From positions 30,135,884 to 30,199,883 of the forward strand of contig CM074200.1 in assembly GCA_037179385.1 (NCBI GenBank): 64,000 bases of DNA. Direction: 5' to 3'. Positions within the stretch are counted from its first letter, which is position 1; each line of letters opens with the position of its first letter. The notes under the pieces were generated by a model that made no database searches, was not told the DNA's origin, and worked only from the letters and a program-made list of their open reading frames with translations. The stretch is from Holothuria scabra. Its lineage: Eukaryota > Echinodermata > Holothuroidea > Aspidochirotida > Holothuriidae. Position numbers and translations under genes: made by a program. Of the stretch, positions 1 through 14,189 are shown piece after piece.

Positions 1-1697
1 TATTCGTCATTTGCACCATACGATATTACTTCACATCAAGACAAGCTTTTGACCACCTCAGTTGAACACACAGACCCTTTTCACATTTAAGACTCTCTCA
101 CGGAAAGTAACCATTACCATAAATTTTAATATGACTAACTCGCTTTCTTTTTATAGATTTCCCTCTCTGATTTTCCCTTCTTCCCCTTTTAGTAAACATT
201 GTCCCCATCTTTGCTTCATTTCCTTGCTGACACTACCGGTATATAACAGATTCGTGTGTAGCTGCGTCCCTTGCACTCAGGCTGTGCCGCATGGAAGCTG
301 AGAAGCTGAAAAACAGAGTCAGCTCCGATGGGTACATACAGTATTCGTGTCGGTGTGTCATTAAACCTCATCTATCAGGCCGACTGACTGACTGAAATAA
401 CTGACTGACTGAGTGACACCAATAAGTATGATGAATTGAAGACTGCTGCAGCGGAAAATGAATTTTTACTAACAGAGACGTATTTTCACATGTTTTACAT
501 CTCTCCCGTATCTCCCTGTACGTATACTTGCCTTGCATCATGTTATCTGAGATTTTAAACTAACACCATCACGTTCTTTCTCGTCGATTTCGAAACCTGC
601 GCTTTATATGATTATAACGACTTCGAGTCATTGGCCATGGGTTCAAAATAACCCCATTCTGTTTGCGAACTGGAATTTATTTGGCCGGTTCCGTTACTAG
701 GCGATAGCCATGACGAATTTTCAATATTTCCTTGAGCTCAGAATTTATTTGTCAATAAAATTGAAACGGGCGCTTCACATATTAATTTTTACGCATCGTT
801 TTGAACCAATTAAATAGTTCCTATATGAAGAAAAAGAGTAGGAGCTATATAATTCGGTTGTTTCACAGATAAAATTAAATTACTTTTTTAAACAAATATT
901 TATGCATGGGCGCAAAGAGATAAATTGTTATAAATTAGTAAGTGTGATGTATTCTGTTCACCTTAAGTTCTCCACAGATATAGTAATTTATTCAGTATTC
1001 AACAATAATGTTTCATCAGAGATTTCTAAAATTGTAATAATGCTTCCTCCGAAACAACGGAGATATACTAAATGGAAGCGAAATAAGAAGAAGTTTGTGG
1101 ACTGGCTCCTTTTTACGTGCCTGTTTTTCTCTCTAAGTTTTTTCTTTGCACACTATCTTGGCTAATTTTAATTATAATATATAAACTAAAAAGGGGCAAA
1201 GAAAAATTAAGTTACCCTTCATGTCAACATATGTCAAAAAGATGCACCGTTGACTGGAGACACCTTCATTTTGAAAATTCGTCCTTTGCCAAAAAATGTC
1301 ACCGGAATATCCCTTTAACCTTTTCTTTTGTTGTGCAATTTCCGCGTAGAATCCTTTCTTATCCGATGTTGGAGAATCATATATGAATTAGCTTTCTTTG
1401 CTTCAAGTATCTTTCAAACTGCGTACTAGAGGTGTATACTGCAGTCAAGCCACTCGAACTAGAGCCGGAAGCAAGTCTGATCCGCGATTTCGTGACTTAA
1501 GATTAGACTTTTAATCGTCTGATAGTTTGACTCTTGACATGGACTTCAAAAATGACTTATGCCTTGACTAAGACTTTCAAAAGATGACTTGTTACTAGCG
1601 CAATTAAAAAGTGCAAATCAGTTCCGAAACTATGGAAAAGATGAAGAACTTGACTGCCGAATCAACTCCTAAAACAAATTAAAACACTATTAAATTG
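1..1697. other. AT-rich DNA, no gene recognised
   Basis: Only short ORFs without recognisable products. Positions 330-415 hold a fragment of the interspersed repeat also seen at 27018-27327 (TTCGTGT-GGTGTGTC phrase and a tandem ACTGACTG tail). Positions 1480-1680 hold repeated GACTT-rich phrases. Confidence 0.5.
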
Positions 1698-1705
1698 GAT
1701 CGAAT

Positions 1706-4700
1706 CAGGGGTGGAGCCAGGATTTGCCCGACAGGGGGACCAAGCTCCCCGACAGAGGAGGGCAGAATTTTAAGGCCCCAACAAAGGTGATATTATGTCC
1801 CGATGGGACGTGACTTGGAAGAATTTGAGGCAAGCGTAGCGCGCCGAAATTTTGGGCTTTCTTTTAACAAATACTTAAAAACCTGGAGTTCTTTGAAAGA
1901 AATTTAGCTTTTGTTAGTACCATGAAAAATTTTGGGTCTCTATTGAAGAATCTGTCCTTCATATGGCAAAACTGAAAACGTTATATGTAGGCGACAGCTG
2001 AAATTCTTTTGAGGTTACGCGTTACATCGAGACCAGACTACAACTTTGCCCGGAAAGTTTTTCCCTTTTTGAACGAAGATTTGAAAATTAAGGGCTTATT
2101 GTATTGGAGAAATTTTGGAAGTTAATGAAAAAATTTGGTCTTTTGGTAAGTTTATAATGAATATTTGGCTTTTTTAAAGTTATATACCTTTCAAGAGCAA
2201 TATCAGGTAGTATGCCGGGTGATTGACAGAGTTGGCTTTGGTTATTCATTCTACGGAGTATCCATCAGAATTGGCAAATTTTGCCACTTTTAACAATATG
2301 AAGCTTATATTGGAGAAAAATTGTAAAGCTAATGACAGTTTGGACGTTTTCTGGAAGAATCTTACCTTCTCATGAGAAAAAATCAAGTAGGGGTGATCTG
2401 TAGTTTTGTTGGGGTTCCTGAATATCATCATACAGATTCAGGCCCTCAGACCATATTGGAACATTCTCCCGAGGAAAAAGGGTTTGACTTCGCGTATATT
2501 CGAAGTTTCATATTTTATTTTGTTGTCGTAGACGTACTGGAGCGTTTCAGTTTGGGAGGGAGCAGAATTTTTTTTTTTTTTGTCCGAAAAGTGAATCCTC
2601 CCGGAAAGACCATCTAAGTCGAGCGTACAGAAAATTTTAAAAAAATTGAGAACGCCCAGACAGCAGGAAATGGCATTTTCCATGTTCGAAACTAGAATTT
2701 AAGAAGTCAGCTTTCGAGCTTCTTTCGCAATAAAATTTTCTCTTCATAACACTGCCCCAAAATGAAGAATAATTTACAAGCATGCTTTGTTCTGTTAAGT
2801 AATCCGTTCGACCAAAATACAATCTATGCGGAGTGCCAACATCATTTGGCGCGGAGCGTACAGATAATTGCTAAAATTGGCATTTCCCCACTAGCGTAGC
2901 CAGCGGGGGGACAGGGGGCAGAGTGCACCCCCCTACAGAAATTTTGGGGACGCGATGGGCGATGTTGAAAAAATGAAGGAGAGCCAAAAAATAAAAAAAG
3001 ATAAACGGTAAGAGGAGGGAGGGAATCGGGGGCATTTTTACAGTTTTTCGGGATGGGGGGGGCTGGGCTTTTAGTCGTTACGATAAAGTATGCAGTCCCC
3101 GACGGCGACTAGTCTCCCCGATGGTTTACCTGTTTTTTGGTACAATTTCCGTAATAAGAATCCCAAATTTTCGGCGCGCTGCGCGCGCTGTAGATTCACT
3201 CCAGGTTTTCAATACTTCCATTCCACCAATCTAGAGAGTGTAAGTCCTGTCAACCTTACCAAGCAACAGTTAGGCAGAGTACACAGGTTATGTACAGGTC
3301 GTAAATTTCATCCCATATCACAAAGCCTAGTTGCTGTTCTCTTATGTGTGTCATGCAATAGGTCAGTTGGTGAGCGACTCACTGAGCATAGTTTGGATAT
3401 TTTATCGGGTATTCCAGGTGGTTTCAACACAATATATGTTATCCCCGATACGGTCTACAACCTCTACAGTTTCTATTTTTTTCTATTTTTTTTCTTTTTG
3501 TTCTTAATGATTGCATAGGCCATGTTATTTTTGCAAGCCTTCCAAAAATTTTCGCGCGCTTCGCACGCTTTGCAATTTCACGATTCAGACTCAAAACAAC
3601 ACTATCAGTGCGCAACTCGGCTTTAAAATATTCAGTGATATTGTGCAAAATTTACCCCATGCTGCAATGACATGGGATAGTTAGGCTCCTTCATATCCCC
3701 TTCTCACCACCCCCTCGACTTAGGGCAGTCGGAACTTGTGGTCGCTGGCATGGCCAGCCCCTGTCGGGAATAATCTGTCGCCTGCCCATGGTCGGTTTAG
3801 TTATTTTGGCTTTCAAAAGAGTTATTTCTGCAATAAAACCCAACATGTTCGGTTCGCTTTGCACACTCTTCCTCAGTTCCGATACCTAGAGCTGATAAAC
3901 TACAAACCCTTCCCATCTTTTCAAGTAAATTAATAAGTAGAATAAAATGGATTAATGTACATGTCTGGAATTTCACCTCATTTCGCTAAACTTAGTTAAT
4001 AATCTCTTGGGTCAGTCCTGCGGTACGGACTCGAAGAAGGAAGTACAATATAAGTTGTGCCCGATAGGGCCCAAATGCAGGGACGATTGACCTATATAAG
4101 CTTTAAATAAGTACAGATTCTTTTTAGTGTAGGCTAACCCAAAAATTTTCGCCCGCTTTTCCACGGTTAAATCAGTGCGGAAATATCTTCCTCTAGCATA
4201 TACGAATTTTATGTCGTATATGACTCGCAATGGCAGGTATAGTGCACAGGTTTTCTTCAAATCTCCCTCACCAACTCATCGACGGCATCCTGGCTAAGGT
4301 GTTCACCAGATCGCTCAATTTTGATGGAAAATTGCAAAATCTCCTTGGGGTAGGAGGGAGAGACCACACTCTCTCTCCGTTCGGTCGCTCGACTCCTCAC
4401 TTGGGCGCTTCGCTCCCTCAAGAAAATTCCCGCACCCCAGTGACGGCGATGAAAAATGAAAAAGTGGGGGCTAAAGGTATTTTCAGCCCCTTAACTTATT
4501 TGTCAAGTGCTCCAATCAGAAGCGGGGAGAATTTCGAAGTTGGCCTGAACATATTCTTGCTTAGAAAACTCGGGAAGTGCCGTTTCCGGCCATCTGAGGG
4601 ATTTGTAAAGCCAAAAATTTCCTGGTACGCTCCGCGCCAATGGATGGCAGAGCTACACTTAGGAACATGTATTAACATTTTTCATAGATTATTATTTTTT

Positions 4701-6089
4701 TTTTGCATTAATTGAGAAACTTCAGAAATGAGATCCATACTTCCAGGCTGGGAACATGCATCATAAAACACTCAGGAAGTGCCGTTTCCTGCTATCTGAG
4801 GGGTTTCTAAAAACCCCAAATTTTCTTGTACGCTCCGCGCCAACTGATGGTGGCGCTCCGCTTAGATAGTCATGTCGGTCAAGATTGTGGACGATGAGTC
4901 GGCTTTGCCCCCCCCCCCCACAAGAAAATCCTGGCTACGCCCCTCCATTTCCCAGACTGGTAACTAGAAATGAAGCAGTCATTATTTTGAGCTTTCCTTT
5001 GAAATGAAAGTTTAACTTCAATAGAAAAAACCCAAATTGCTAAATGATCAGAGAAGTACCAGATAAAAAGTACTGCTGCAAGTAAATGTAATGGTCCTGT
5101 CTCTTTTCGGGGGGAGGGGACTATGAAACGGAATTACTATAATTGCAAGGTTCACTAAATAAATGAATTTTTTACGTGACTGCCCAAATTTCAGACTATA
5201 AATGGTTTTAAGTTCCAACGTATTTGAAAATATGTCACGTAACAAGGTACCTTCAAATAAATTTTTCAGTCAGACTCATGGGGAGACATGCTTACACTAC
5301 TGTTTGTGATTAAGTGTAACTGAAAACGGGCTGATCGATTTCCATTACCGTTGCTAGAATTCGGCTGTCGGGACAGGCCAGATGGCAGACCATCGGGCAC
5401 TGCATGCACATGATCAACCTCTCGTCTGCTTTTGTCAAAAAAAATCGGAATTGTGAGTTTCCTTGAAGAATATGGCCTTCTAGTGAGAAAATCAAGAAGG
5501 ACTTCCAGGTGACTGACGTTTATCAGACCCGCATCTTTTATCGGTTTACCGTGTTCATGAAGATGAAGGCTCCCCGACGAAACTGTGTTTTCTCAACAAC
5601 AGGGGAAAGGCCGGCAGCCTTCCCCGACGGGGGCATAACCTTGCGGATTGAAGATGGGATGAGGGATGGCAGAGCCAGTAAGAAGTTATCAAAACAGATT
5701 CAGATACGCATTAAAATACTGTTACAAAAGAATAGAAGAGTGCAAAAAGCAAAAAACAGTTTAAGATCATCCATCCAGTAACTTTCAGTCCTTTACGTTC
5801 ATTTTTAGGCCTCCCCGAAGGAAATTGCCGTCCATCCCCGACAGAGTAGGAGATAGGACAAGGTACATGGAATGAGGTATAACGGAGCAAAGAAGGAGAG
5901 ATTGAAAATCGATTCCAATATGCCTATGTATTAAAATAACATTTAAAAATAAAGAAGTATGTTCACCCATCCAGTAACTTCAGTCCCGGTAGTTTTTTTT
6001 TTCTTTTCTCCTTTTTTATTTTTTTTGTTTTATTATCTTAGGCCTCCCCGACGAAACCGCCGCCCCCCCCCCCGCTGGCGCCACCCCTG
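1706..6089. mobile_element. hAT-type DNA transposon, non-autonomous (outer element)
   Basis: It is bounded by inverted termini CAGGGGTGGAGCCAG (left) and CAGGGGTGGCGCCAG (right, minus strand), flanked by an exact 8-bp duplication GATCGAAT at 1698-1705 and 6090-6097. CAGGGG termini with an 8-bp target duplication are hAT hallmarks. There is no transposase ORF. The interior has many CCCCGACG phrases and G/C runs. About 2.06 kb of its 4384 bp is a second, later hAT (2889-4945). Confidence 0.9.
2889..4945. mobile_element. hAT-type DNA transposon nested in the outer hAT
   Basis: Termini CACTAGCGTAGCCAGCG (left) and GAGGGGCGTAGCCAGGA (right, minus strand) share GCGTAGCCAG, with an exact 8-bp duplication CATTTCCC at 2881-2888 and 4946-4953. 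No transposase ORF. The interior repeats a TTTTCGCGCGCTTCGC-like phrase at about 3167, 3547 and 4145, and a CGCTCCGCGCCAA phrase at about 4628 and 4833. Confidence 0.9.
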
Positions 6090-6293
6090 GATCGAATATA
6101 TTGTGTCAGCGGCGGACAGCAGTTTTGAAATATTTATTCAATTAAATATTGATTTCGAAAAATACAAAAATGCACATGGGTGACACTGGCTTCGAGAAAT
6201 TCAAATCTATCTGCAGTGCCGACCTGTACATAGCTCATGACGAAAACATTGCCTTCTAGACCACTGCAATTTAGGAAATCTGTTTTCCCAAAA

Positions 6294-6447
6294 TAGACCT
6301 ATTTCCAAATAGCAATTACAAAGGATTGTGGGATAGAGTTTTGGTGTTTGTCATTTTTGTCAATAGCATTTTACTGTGGTGAAAATTGACGCACACCAAA
6401 GACTATATCCCACAATTCATTGTAATTGCTATTTGGAAATAGGTCTA
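6294..6447. mobile_element. Hairpin MITE, copy 1 of 3
   Basis: About 154 bp that is nearly one long inverted repeat: AGACCTATTTCCAAATAGCA at the left and its complement at the right, with GGGATAGAGTTTTGG-type arms and a central loop with TTTTACTGTGGTGAAAATTG. It is flanked by TA. Other copies lie at 45525-45677 and 56668-56827. Confidence 0.8.
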
Positions 6448-6454
6448 TGTAGCA

Positions 6455-6600
6455 TACCGTTAACCGACCCGATCCCTGGTTCATTACAAAGATTAGTTGC
6501 TTCAATATAAGCAGCAGCTTTGATTAGCATTCTTGTACAATAGAAGCCCAAAAGATTATAGGGGATAAAAGAACAACTCACAACAAATTTTGAAGCTCAC
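6455..6600 (-). repeat. Interspersed repeat shared with 20460-20610
   Basis: Read on the minus strand, GGGCTTCTATTGTACAAGAA, CAAAGCTGCTGCT and TAATGAACCAG match the plus-strand sequence at 20517-20595. The class is unknown. Confidence 0.6.
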
Positions 6601-7162
6601 TGAAGGAAAATATGACCGGGAAGATCCCCAAATCACCGGGTTGAGAGAAAGGAAAGTAATGAAAAAAAAGGGGTTTAAAGAGAAAAATCGAAAAGAAAAT
6701 GGGTGAAAGGGGAGAGACGTTATAACTTCAGCTCAGAGAGGCTGACAAGTTATGCTCCTTTTCTTAAAATCCCTGAAATTTACAAGTGAAACGGCCCGGT
6801 GGATCCGATTTTCAGGCATAGACCCGGGTGTAAAGATAGGAGAAAATCGCCTACCCCATGCAGTCAAAATAATTAATACGAGCATGACCACTTCCTAATC
6901 GAGTTTTAGGCACTATCGACCACTTGAACGGTAGGTCACCTGAGGATTGCCCAGTAAGTTTTGTGCGTTGACCAGTCTCTCCCGATATCTTTCATATTTC
7001 CGGTTGGGTCCTGGATAATGAGTAATCGTCATTTGGGACTCTGCAGTCATGCCTTTGAAATCTGGAAGTTGAGAATATCCCACAACTTTTGACGAAAGGA
7101 CATTCTACCAATTCGGCAAAATGATGCACAGATTACAAAGAGAGAATGAGGAATAACTGATT

Positions 7163-7434
7163 TTATACACGAATCCGGACAGCAAGTGATGGTCTGATTT
7201 CAGTCGGCCATAACTGGGGTCCATCACCGTTAAATCTTTCGATTTTCTTGCTTAACTCTATCATGGATGGTTGTACACTAATTTGTGTCTTAAATTCTCA
7301 AAGTTTACTTAATTTGGAAGTTTGAAATTCATGTTCAAAACAATAAATGAAGACTATTTTGGGCTGATGGACCCCACTAATAGCCGTCTACAGTCATTAA
7401 AAACAAGCGCTAATCGGATTAATTTCGTCTAAAG
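7163..7434 (+). mobile_element. MITE with ACGAATCCG termini, copy 1
   Basis: It begins CACGAATCCGGACAGCAAG with GATGGTCTGATTTCAGTCGG and ends ACAAGCGCTAATCGGATT. The interior carries GGACCCCACTAATAGCC. Related copies are 43089-43354 (minus) and 36349-36793. Confidence 0.7.
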
Positions 7435-7739
7435 ATAGGCTGTCAGAATGTGTAACCTGGTAAACAAGTTTCATTACGTTTTGGATTAACGAACATTTTA
7501 TCGTGACTGTTATGCTGCTATTTCTTTTGGGGCACATTGTCAAAAAATCGAGCATTCTTAAGACTTTTTGTGACTGAAAGCATGCCAGATTGTTTAATAT
7601 TTAAATCGCTGTCCAAATGTTTTCATACTTTTGCCCCAAATTCTGTTTTTGTTTTGGGGAAAGGGATAAGATGCAAAACTTTTTACATTTGATAGCATGT
7701 TTTAACAAGCATGGCGACAAATTTAGGCTCTGCACCAGT

Positions 7740-7990
7740 GACAAAACTCGCATCCAGAAACTTAAAGGACCAATCCTCTCACCCCAAACTACAATTTTGG
7801 TAGGGGTGTACCGAAAATCCGAAATTCTCAATTGGCTCAGCTTTTTGACTGACAGCTAATTCAAACAATACAAAGTTCTAAAGCTTGTATTTCACAGCAT
7901 GAACTGTACTGAAAGTGTTTTGATTATACACCTTGAGATTTTTTAAACTCATCATGAAACAATAAACTGAGATTGTGTCTGGATGAGGAT
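7740..7990 (+). repeat. Interspersed repeat, copy 1
   Basis: The phrase AAAGGACCAATCCTCTCACC, then CCAAACTACAATTTTGGTA, recurs on the minus strand at 54760-54975 and partly on the plus strand at 52860-52990 (AAAGGCCCAGTTCTCTCACC). Both longer copies also share AATTGGCTCAGC and GCTGTCAATC-type parts. The class is unknown. Confidence 0.65.
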
Positions 7991-8684
7991 AAATTTCAGA
8001 CTAGGGGGGGCTTAAGTAAGAAGGTAAGGAGAACTGGTACTGCTGGGGGTGGGAGAATTGAACCTTTAACTGGATTAGTTTGTTCCACGACCAGACCCAC
8101 CTGCAAATCACGAGGGGATGGAGCGATTGGTCTTCCTGATTATTTGAAGTTTTCTTTTAAAACGTGCATAGTAACGGGCACGTTGTAACACGTAGTGAAC
8201 TCAAAACGGCCGGAAAAAAACACAAACGCCAACCATTAACCAGTTAACCATCCACACACAAATCATGGAGCCACAAGGTTTGTCACAAACGAGAGAGACG
8301 TGCCAATCTCACCCAACACACAAGCCGTCAACTCACCCACAGCCGCCTTAAACATCAAGCCCGCACCAACCTCTAAGGATACAAAAACCAAGAACATCCC
8401 ACTCACACCTTTCAAGGCCACCCCACGTCCGGAGGCAACGTCGCCCCAAAGGCAACACCACGTTTCAAGGCAACAACACGCCTGAAGACAACACCACCTA
8501 AAAAAGCACAGAGCAAATATACAGGTAGGCGTACACCTTGTCCAAGGGTGCCCCTGAGGCAGTTGTGGCAAAGGGTAACCACATTATTCCCACGTTTCAA
8601 CAAACTCCACAACCTAATTATTTGAAAAATGCTTGAAACGTTTGCTTCTATATGCGTCTGCGTAATTTGTTATCAGAAGGTAAG

Positions 8685-10504
<1,820 letters not shown>

Positions 10505-11229
10505 TTATGCACAAGGAAACTTCACATCAACATCGTATTCCTGGTCATAACTTTCGGAAGCGACGAACGTTACCGGATCATTCTCTCCAAGAAGCCAACG
10601 CTTACGAAACCCATCAGTGATGTTTAAAACTTGCAACGACAATTGACAAGATTCAGCGCGTGGCGCCCCAAAACCAATCTGACATACGTTTGAACCCCAC
10701 AGCTGCACTTCATCCCTTATGCTACCTGCCGTGGAACAATACTGGTTGTTCGGAAAGTCGTCGCAATATGAAAAGTCTGGTCCAAAATATCCAAATTGTA
10801 ACTCTTTGTCAAAGAATTCTTCAAATTCGCCCTTAATAGCTGGTGGATTCGGTTTACATTTGCCGTCATCAAGCTTCACAGAAAAAACTATTTCTTCGTC
10901 CGCATCTCGAATTGTTGCTCCATTGTCGTTGACTGTAACCTCGTCGAGAGGGACGTAAGGATACACCAAATTGATGTTTGGAACATCAAAACGGGTACGT
11001 GAGAAGAAAAGATTTATCGCCAAGGAGTATTTTGGTGGTCCATCAGGATCGTCGGTTAGAAGAGGAATAGACATGGCAGATGATGGCTTTGAAACGGATG
11101 AGCAACATTCCCTATCCCCTGTCTCACATTCAATCACCGTTGTGATTCCAAAATCAACGTAAAGAACGTGTTGGGTCTCGTTTAAGATGTCGGGGAAGAC
11201 CGGATTCCGAGGGAGGAACAGCGAAGGGC
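10505..11229 (-). CDS. Exon 2 of secreted-protein gene
   Basis: It encodes GPSLFLPRNPVFPDILNETQ to the stop, 241 codons after completing the split Gly codon. Nine cysteines, two N-glycosylation sites and a balanced amino-acid composition argue for real coding sequence. The acceptor is CTTATTTAG. Confidence 0.78.
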
Positions 11230-12513
11230 CTAAATAAGAAAACAGAAATACAGTGACCACATGTAGATCTAAGTGTTCATGGGGCCATGGTAATAACTCG
11301 ATTGGAAGAGTGAGTTAAGTGTATGCAGCCCGTGAAATTTCACAGCCCTTCAACAGCCCCAACTGGTGATCGGAGGTTTGTCAATTAATGACATTATTAA
11401 AGTATAGCATATTTTTGTAGGATAAGAAACCCCGCCTTTGCAAGTGTCGAGGTGCTTGGGGCACTCAATGTGTACAGATGTATGAAAAGGAAAAGGTGCA
11501 ACTCCGCGTCATATAGTCTTACGCAACACTTTACTGCAATGGTAGTTCAAATATTGGGGCGAACGTTAAAAACCAGTTTAGGAACTATTTTGTATGGCAC
11601 TGATACTACACGCGGAACTGATAGATGTACAGGTGCATACAGCGCACAGCGCACTTTTGCCTGGGAACGATATGGGGTTCAATTCAGAAGGTAATTTTGC
11701 GATTGTGGTTATTTTTCTTTTTTTTTCATTTTTGTGGAAGTAAGCATTGCAAAATAAATCTCAAGATAATGACTGCTTAGAATGTAGTTTAGGCCTTAAA
11801 ATATCACCATTTCCGACTGTATGAGCCCGTGGGATTTTTCAAGTTTTAATTTACACTCTTAGAGGATCTTGGTGGCGCTCCTCTTACTGTCTTAGCTAGT
11901 GCACCGATCAGGACAGAAATTCCAGCACCTTGTAAGCTACAAATAAAAAATATGTAATCCTCCCTTAGCCTGCTTCCCTTAAATCCGGGGCCCAGAACAT
12001 AGGTAAGTTAGATGGAGCTTTTTGGTCCAGAACACATGATTCCATGTGACCTGGAAAGAAAACAGAACTATAGTGATTTCATGTAGACCTATCTGCAATA
12101 ACATAAGTGAATCTAGGCCTACTTAGATAATGAAATTGAAAAATATTTGAATTGGAACACATCATATCTGTACTTCACATGTTCATTCGCCGAATTTCCC
12201 TTGGCACTCCTGCACTGTTATAAAGATTCAAAAAAAAACTTGGTGTTCGTCTTATAAAATTCAAAATGCTCAGTTTAACGAAATAATTTATTAACATACC
12301 TCCACATGTGACCGAGTGGTTGTTGTAGTAGTCAAGTTTCTCCTGAACCGCTGCTCTATCAACTGCGATGTATGTAAGAGTTCCCTTCCAAGCTCCGTGA
12401 GATAAATGGGAAGTACGCCCATCGCAATTCGATATTCCCCAAAGTGCATAAATTAAAACAAATGAATGTACGAACTTCTTCAATCCCATGTTTGTATGAA
12501 ACAGTAACTTCAC
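10505..12513 (-). CDS. Unrecognised secreted Cys-rich protein, two exons
   Basis: Exons 12300-12513 (214 nt) and 10505-11229 (725 nt) join in phase 1 (CACATGTGGAG|GTATGT to TTATTTAG|GCCCTT) and give 312 residues plus TAA. The first Met starts MKLLFHTNMGLKKF; the second Met (12489) gives a more typical signal peptide, MGLKKFVHSFVLIYALWGIS, cleaved near NCDG. The mature part has about eleven cysteines, including a CC pair, and three N-glycosylation sites (NHS, NET, NIT). It is acidic, ends DVKFPCA, and has no further membrane segment. A TATA box lies at 12561-12568. These points support a secreted or extracellular protein. I do not recognise the family and give no function. Confidence 0.75.
11230..12299 (-). 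other. Intron of secreted-protein gene
   Basis: About 1.07 kb with nothing recognised. One acceptor-like site (TTTTCTTTCCAG at about 12051) precedes a short open stretch ending in a stop; it has no donor and was not used. Confidence 0.6.
12300..12513 (-). CDS. Exon 1 of secreted-protein gene
   Basis: It carries the start codon, the signal peptide and the first 71 codons, ending NNHSVTCG in phase 1. The donor GGAG|GTATGTTA is close to consensus. Two in-frame Met codons lie eight residues apart; the downstream one fits a signal peptide better. Confidence 0.75.
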
Positions 12514-12560
12514 ATCAAGGACGCGTAACCAACTTTGGGTGATACAAGCAAAGATGCACC

Positions 12561-12568
12561 AATTTATA
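12561..12568 (-). promoter_or_regulatory. TATA box of secreted-protein gene
   Basis: On the minus strand CTATAAATTGG lies 48 bp upstream of the first ATG (12513). A start site about 30 bp downstream would give a 5' UTR of roughly 20 nt, or more if the second ATG is used. Confidence 0.5.
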
Positions 12569-12770
12569 GACAGAGTAAATATATATTGCCAATGCTTTCG
12601 AACTATTGCTTCAGATAATAAATATTACATGAGGGTACGTAAAAATAGGCATTATTTAGCAGGTTAAGCATACCAGATTAAGTAGCCTACGAAACTTATC
12701 AAGTAGATTTAATTATGTAAAACAAACTCTTTAAATGGCGACCTAGACTGCTGGCAATTTTTTATTATAT

Positions 12771-13024
12771 AGACCCAACGTGTGTTTGTTATATAAAGTG
12801 ACCAGGCTTTATGAAGAATATACCGTATAACTATTGCGGACCTATTATATGGTAAAATTTGGAATCTACTTTTTATACGTTTTCTTAGATGGAAATGACA
12901 GACCCAACGTGGGTTTGCTACGTGTAGTGACCAGGCTTCATTCATTTAATTGAAAATATACCCTCCTGGACCTTTTATATGGTAAAATGTGGAATCTACA
13001 TTCTCTTTTTCGTTTTCTTAGGTG
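12771..13024. repeat. Tandem duplication, about 130 bp, two copies
   Basis: Both copies start GACCCAACGTG-G-TTTG, continue with AGTGACCAGGCTT and ATATGGTAAAAT-TGGAATCT, and end TTTTCTTAG-TGG. Copy 2 starts 130 bp after copy 1. The pair lies about 250 bp upstream of the secreted-protein gene. Confidence 0.85.
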
Positions 13025-14189
13025 GGGCCAGAATTTGACTGGCTGGATGAAAAGCTTGCCCACTGTATTTCTAAAGATTCTGAAATTGTTTTTCTGAGCA
13101 AAATTATATGTTGGCAATGATTAATACCGGTGTTAAAATTATTATTTTCAATTCTTCAATTTTATAAAAAGAGAAGGAAATGTCATTTGAGCAGCCATGA
13201 ATTCATATATTCATAGGAAAAGTCTGCTTTTACTATTTCAACATTGCAACCATATTCGTCTCATTTACGTCTCTAAAAGCCACTGCTTTTAATCATACCA
13301 GTTGTTTTGATCGCAGTATAAAAGTTGATTTTCTAATCCTAGTAATCTATTGTCCGAGTGAGGTATATCAAGTTCCCAAACCCACCGCTGGACGTTCATT
13401 ATCATTACTTCACCGAGCTTCTGTTCCACTTAAATTGCAAAAAATTACACGGTTCTTTGGGCAGGATTGTAATGAAAAACTCGCTCTGCATGCTGTGGCT
13501 AAGGTTTCTTGAGGAGGATTAAATGTCTATGAATGGGGTATTATTGTCTGTCAATCATCAAATTGTGCAATGGGCAAGGAAGGAAACCAGTATATTTTTA
13601 CCGTGACCAATACATCATGTATAGCATATATCTCATTAAAGTCGGCCCACACGATACGTGTTTGTTCGCCACCTACCCGCCAAGTCAGGGCCCACATTCT
13701 TGAGTGGATACGCGTCACTAAGACCACCGAAGCCTGTATTTACAAGTTTTGTCAATTTCATTATGACAAACGGTCAACATAGTTCACTTAATCTGTAGAA
13801 GGAGATGCATTTTTCAGAATATAAAATGGGCCATAGGGCCCAAATGGGACCTTGGACCTCAATTCCTGATCACAATGTATTGCCCATACCCAAAGTAAAT
13901 TGTCTCCTAGTTTTAAACAAATCCATGAAAGTGTGTGGGAGGAAAGGCATTTTGAACAATTGTTAACAGACCAACAAATAGATAGATAGATGCACTGTGA
14001 TCACAATAGCTCAAAGCAGCTTGGCTTCTTTGAGCTGAAAAATGCAATGCCCTGCACAAGTAAGTTGAGACATGAGCCTGGCTCTCACCCTTCTGGGCAT
14101 GGTCCTGATTGGTTACACCTTTTACCGAATAACAACGACAAACAAATTATTCACTGTGGCCAAAAATGACACATTACAAAACTCAATAC
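13025..14189. other. Intergenic, no gene recognised
   Basis: Lies between the start of the secreted-protein gene and the putative 3' end of MED25. Only short, unrecognisable ORFs; a small GATAGATA run near 13979. Confidence 0.5.

Noticed and set aside
1117..1386. ORF pair at 902-1386
   Set aside because: AT-rich, overlapping frames, no recognised motif and no splice partner.
12000..12052. Possible middle or alternative terminal exon of the secreted-protein gene after TTTTCTTTCCAG
   Set aside because: It has no usable donor before its stop and no nearby AATAAA, and exon 1 joins exon 2 directly in phase.
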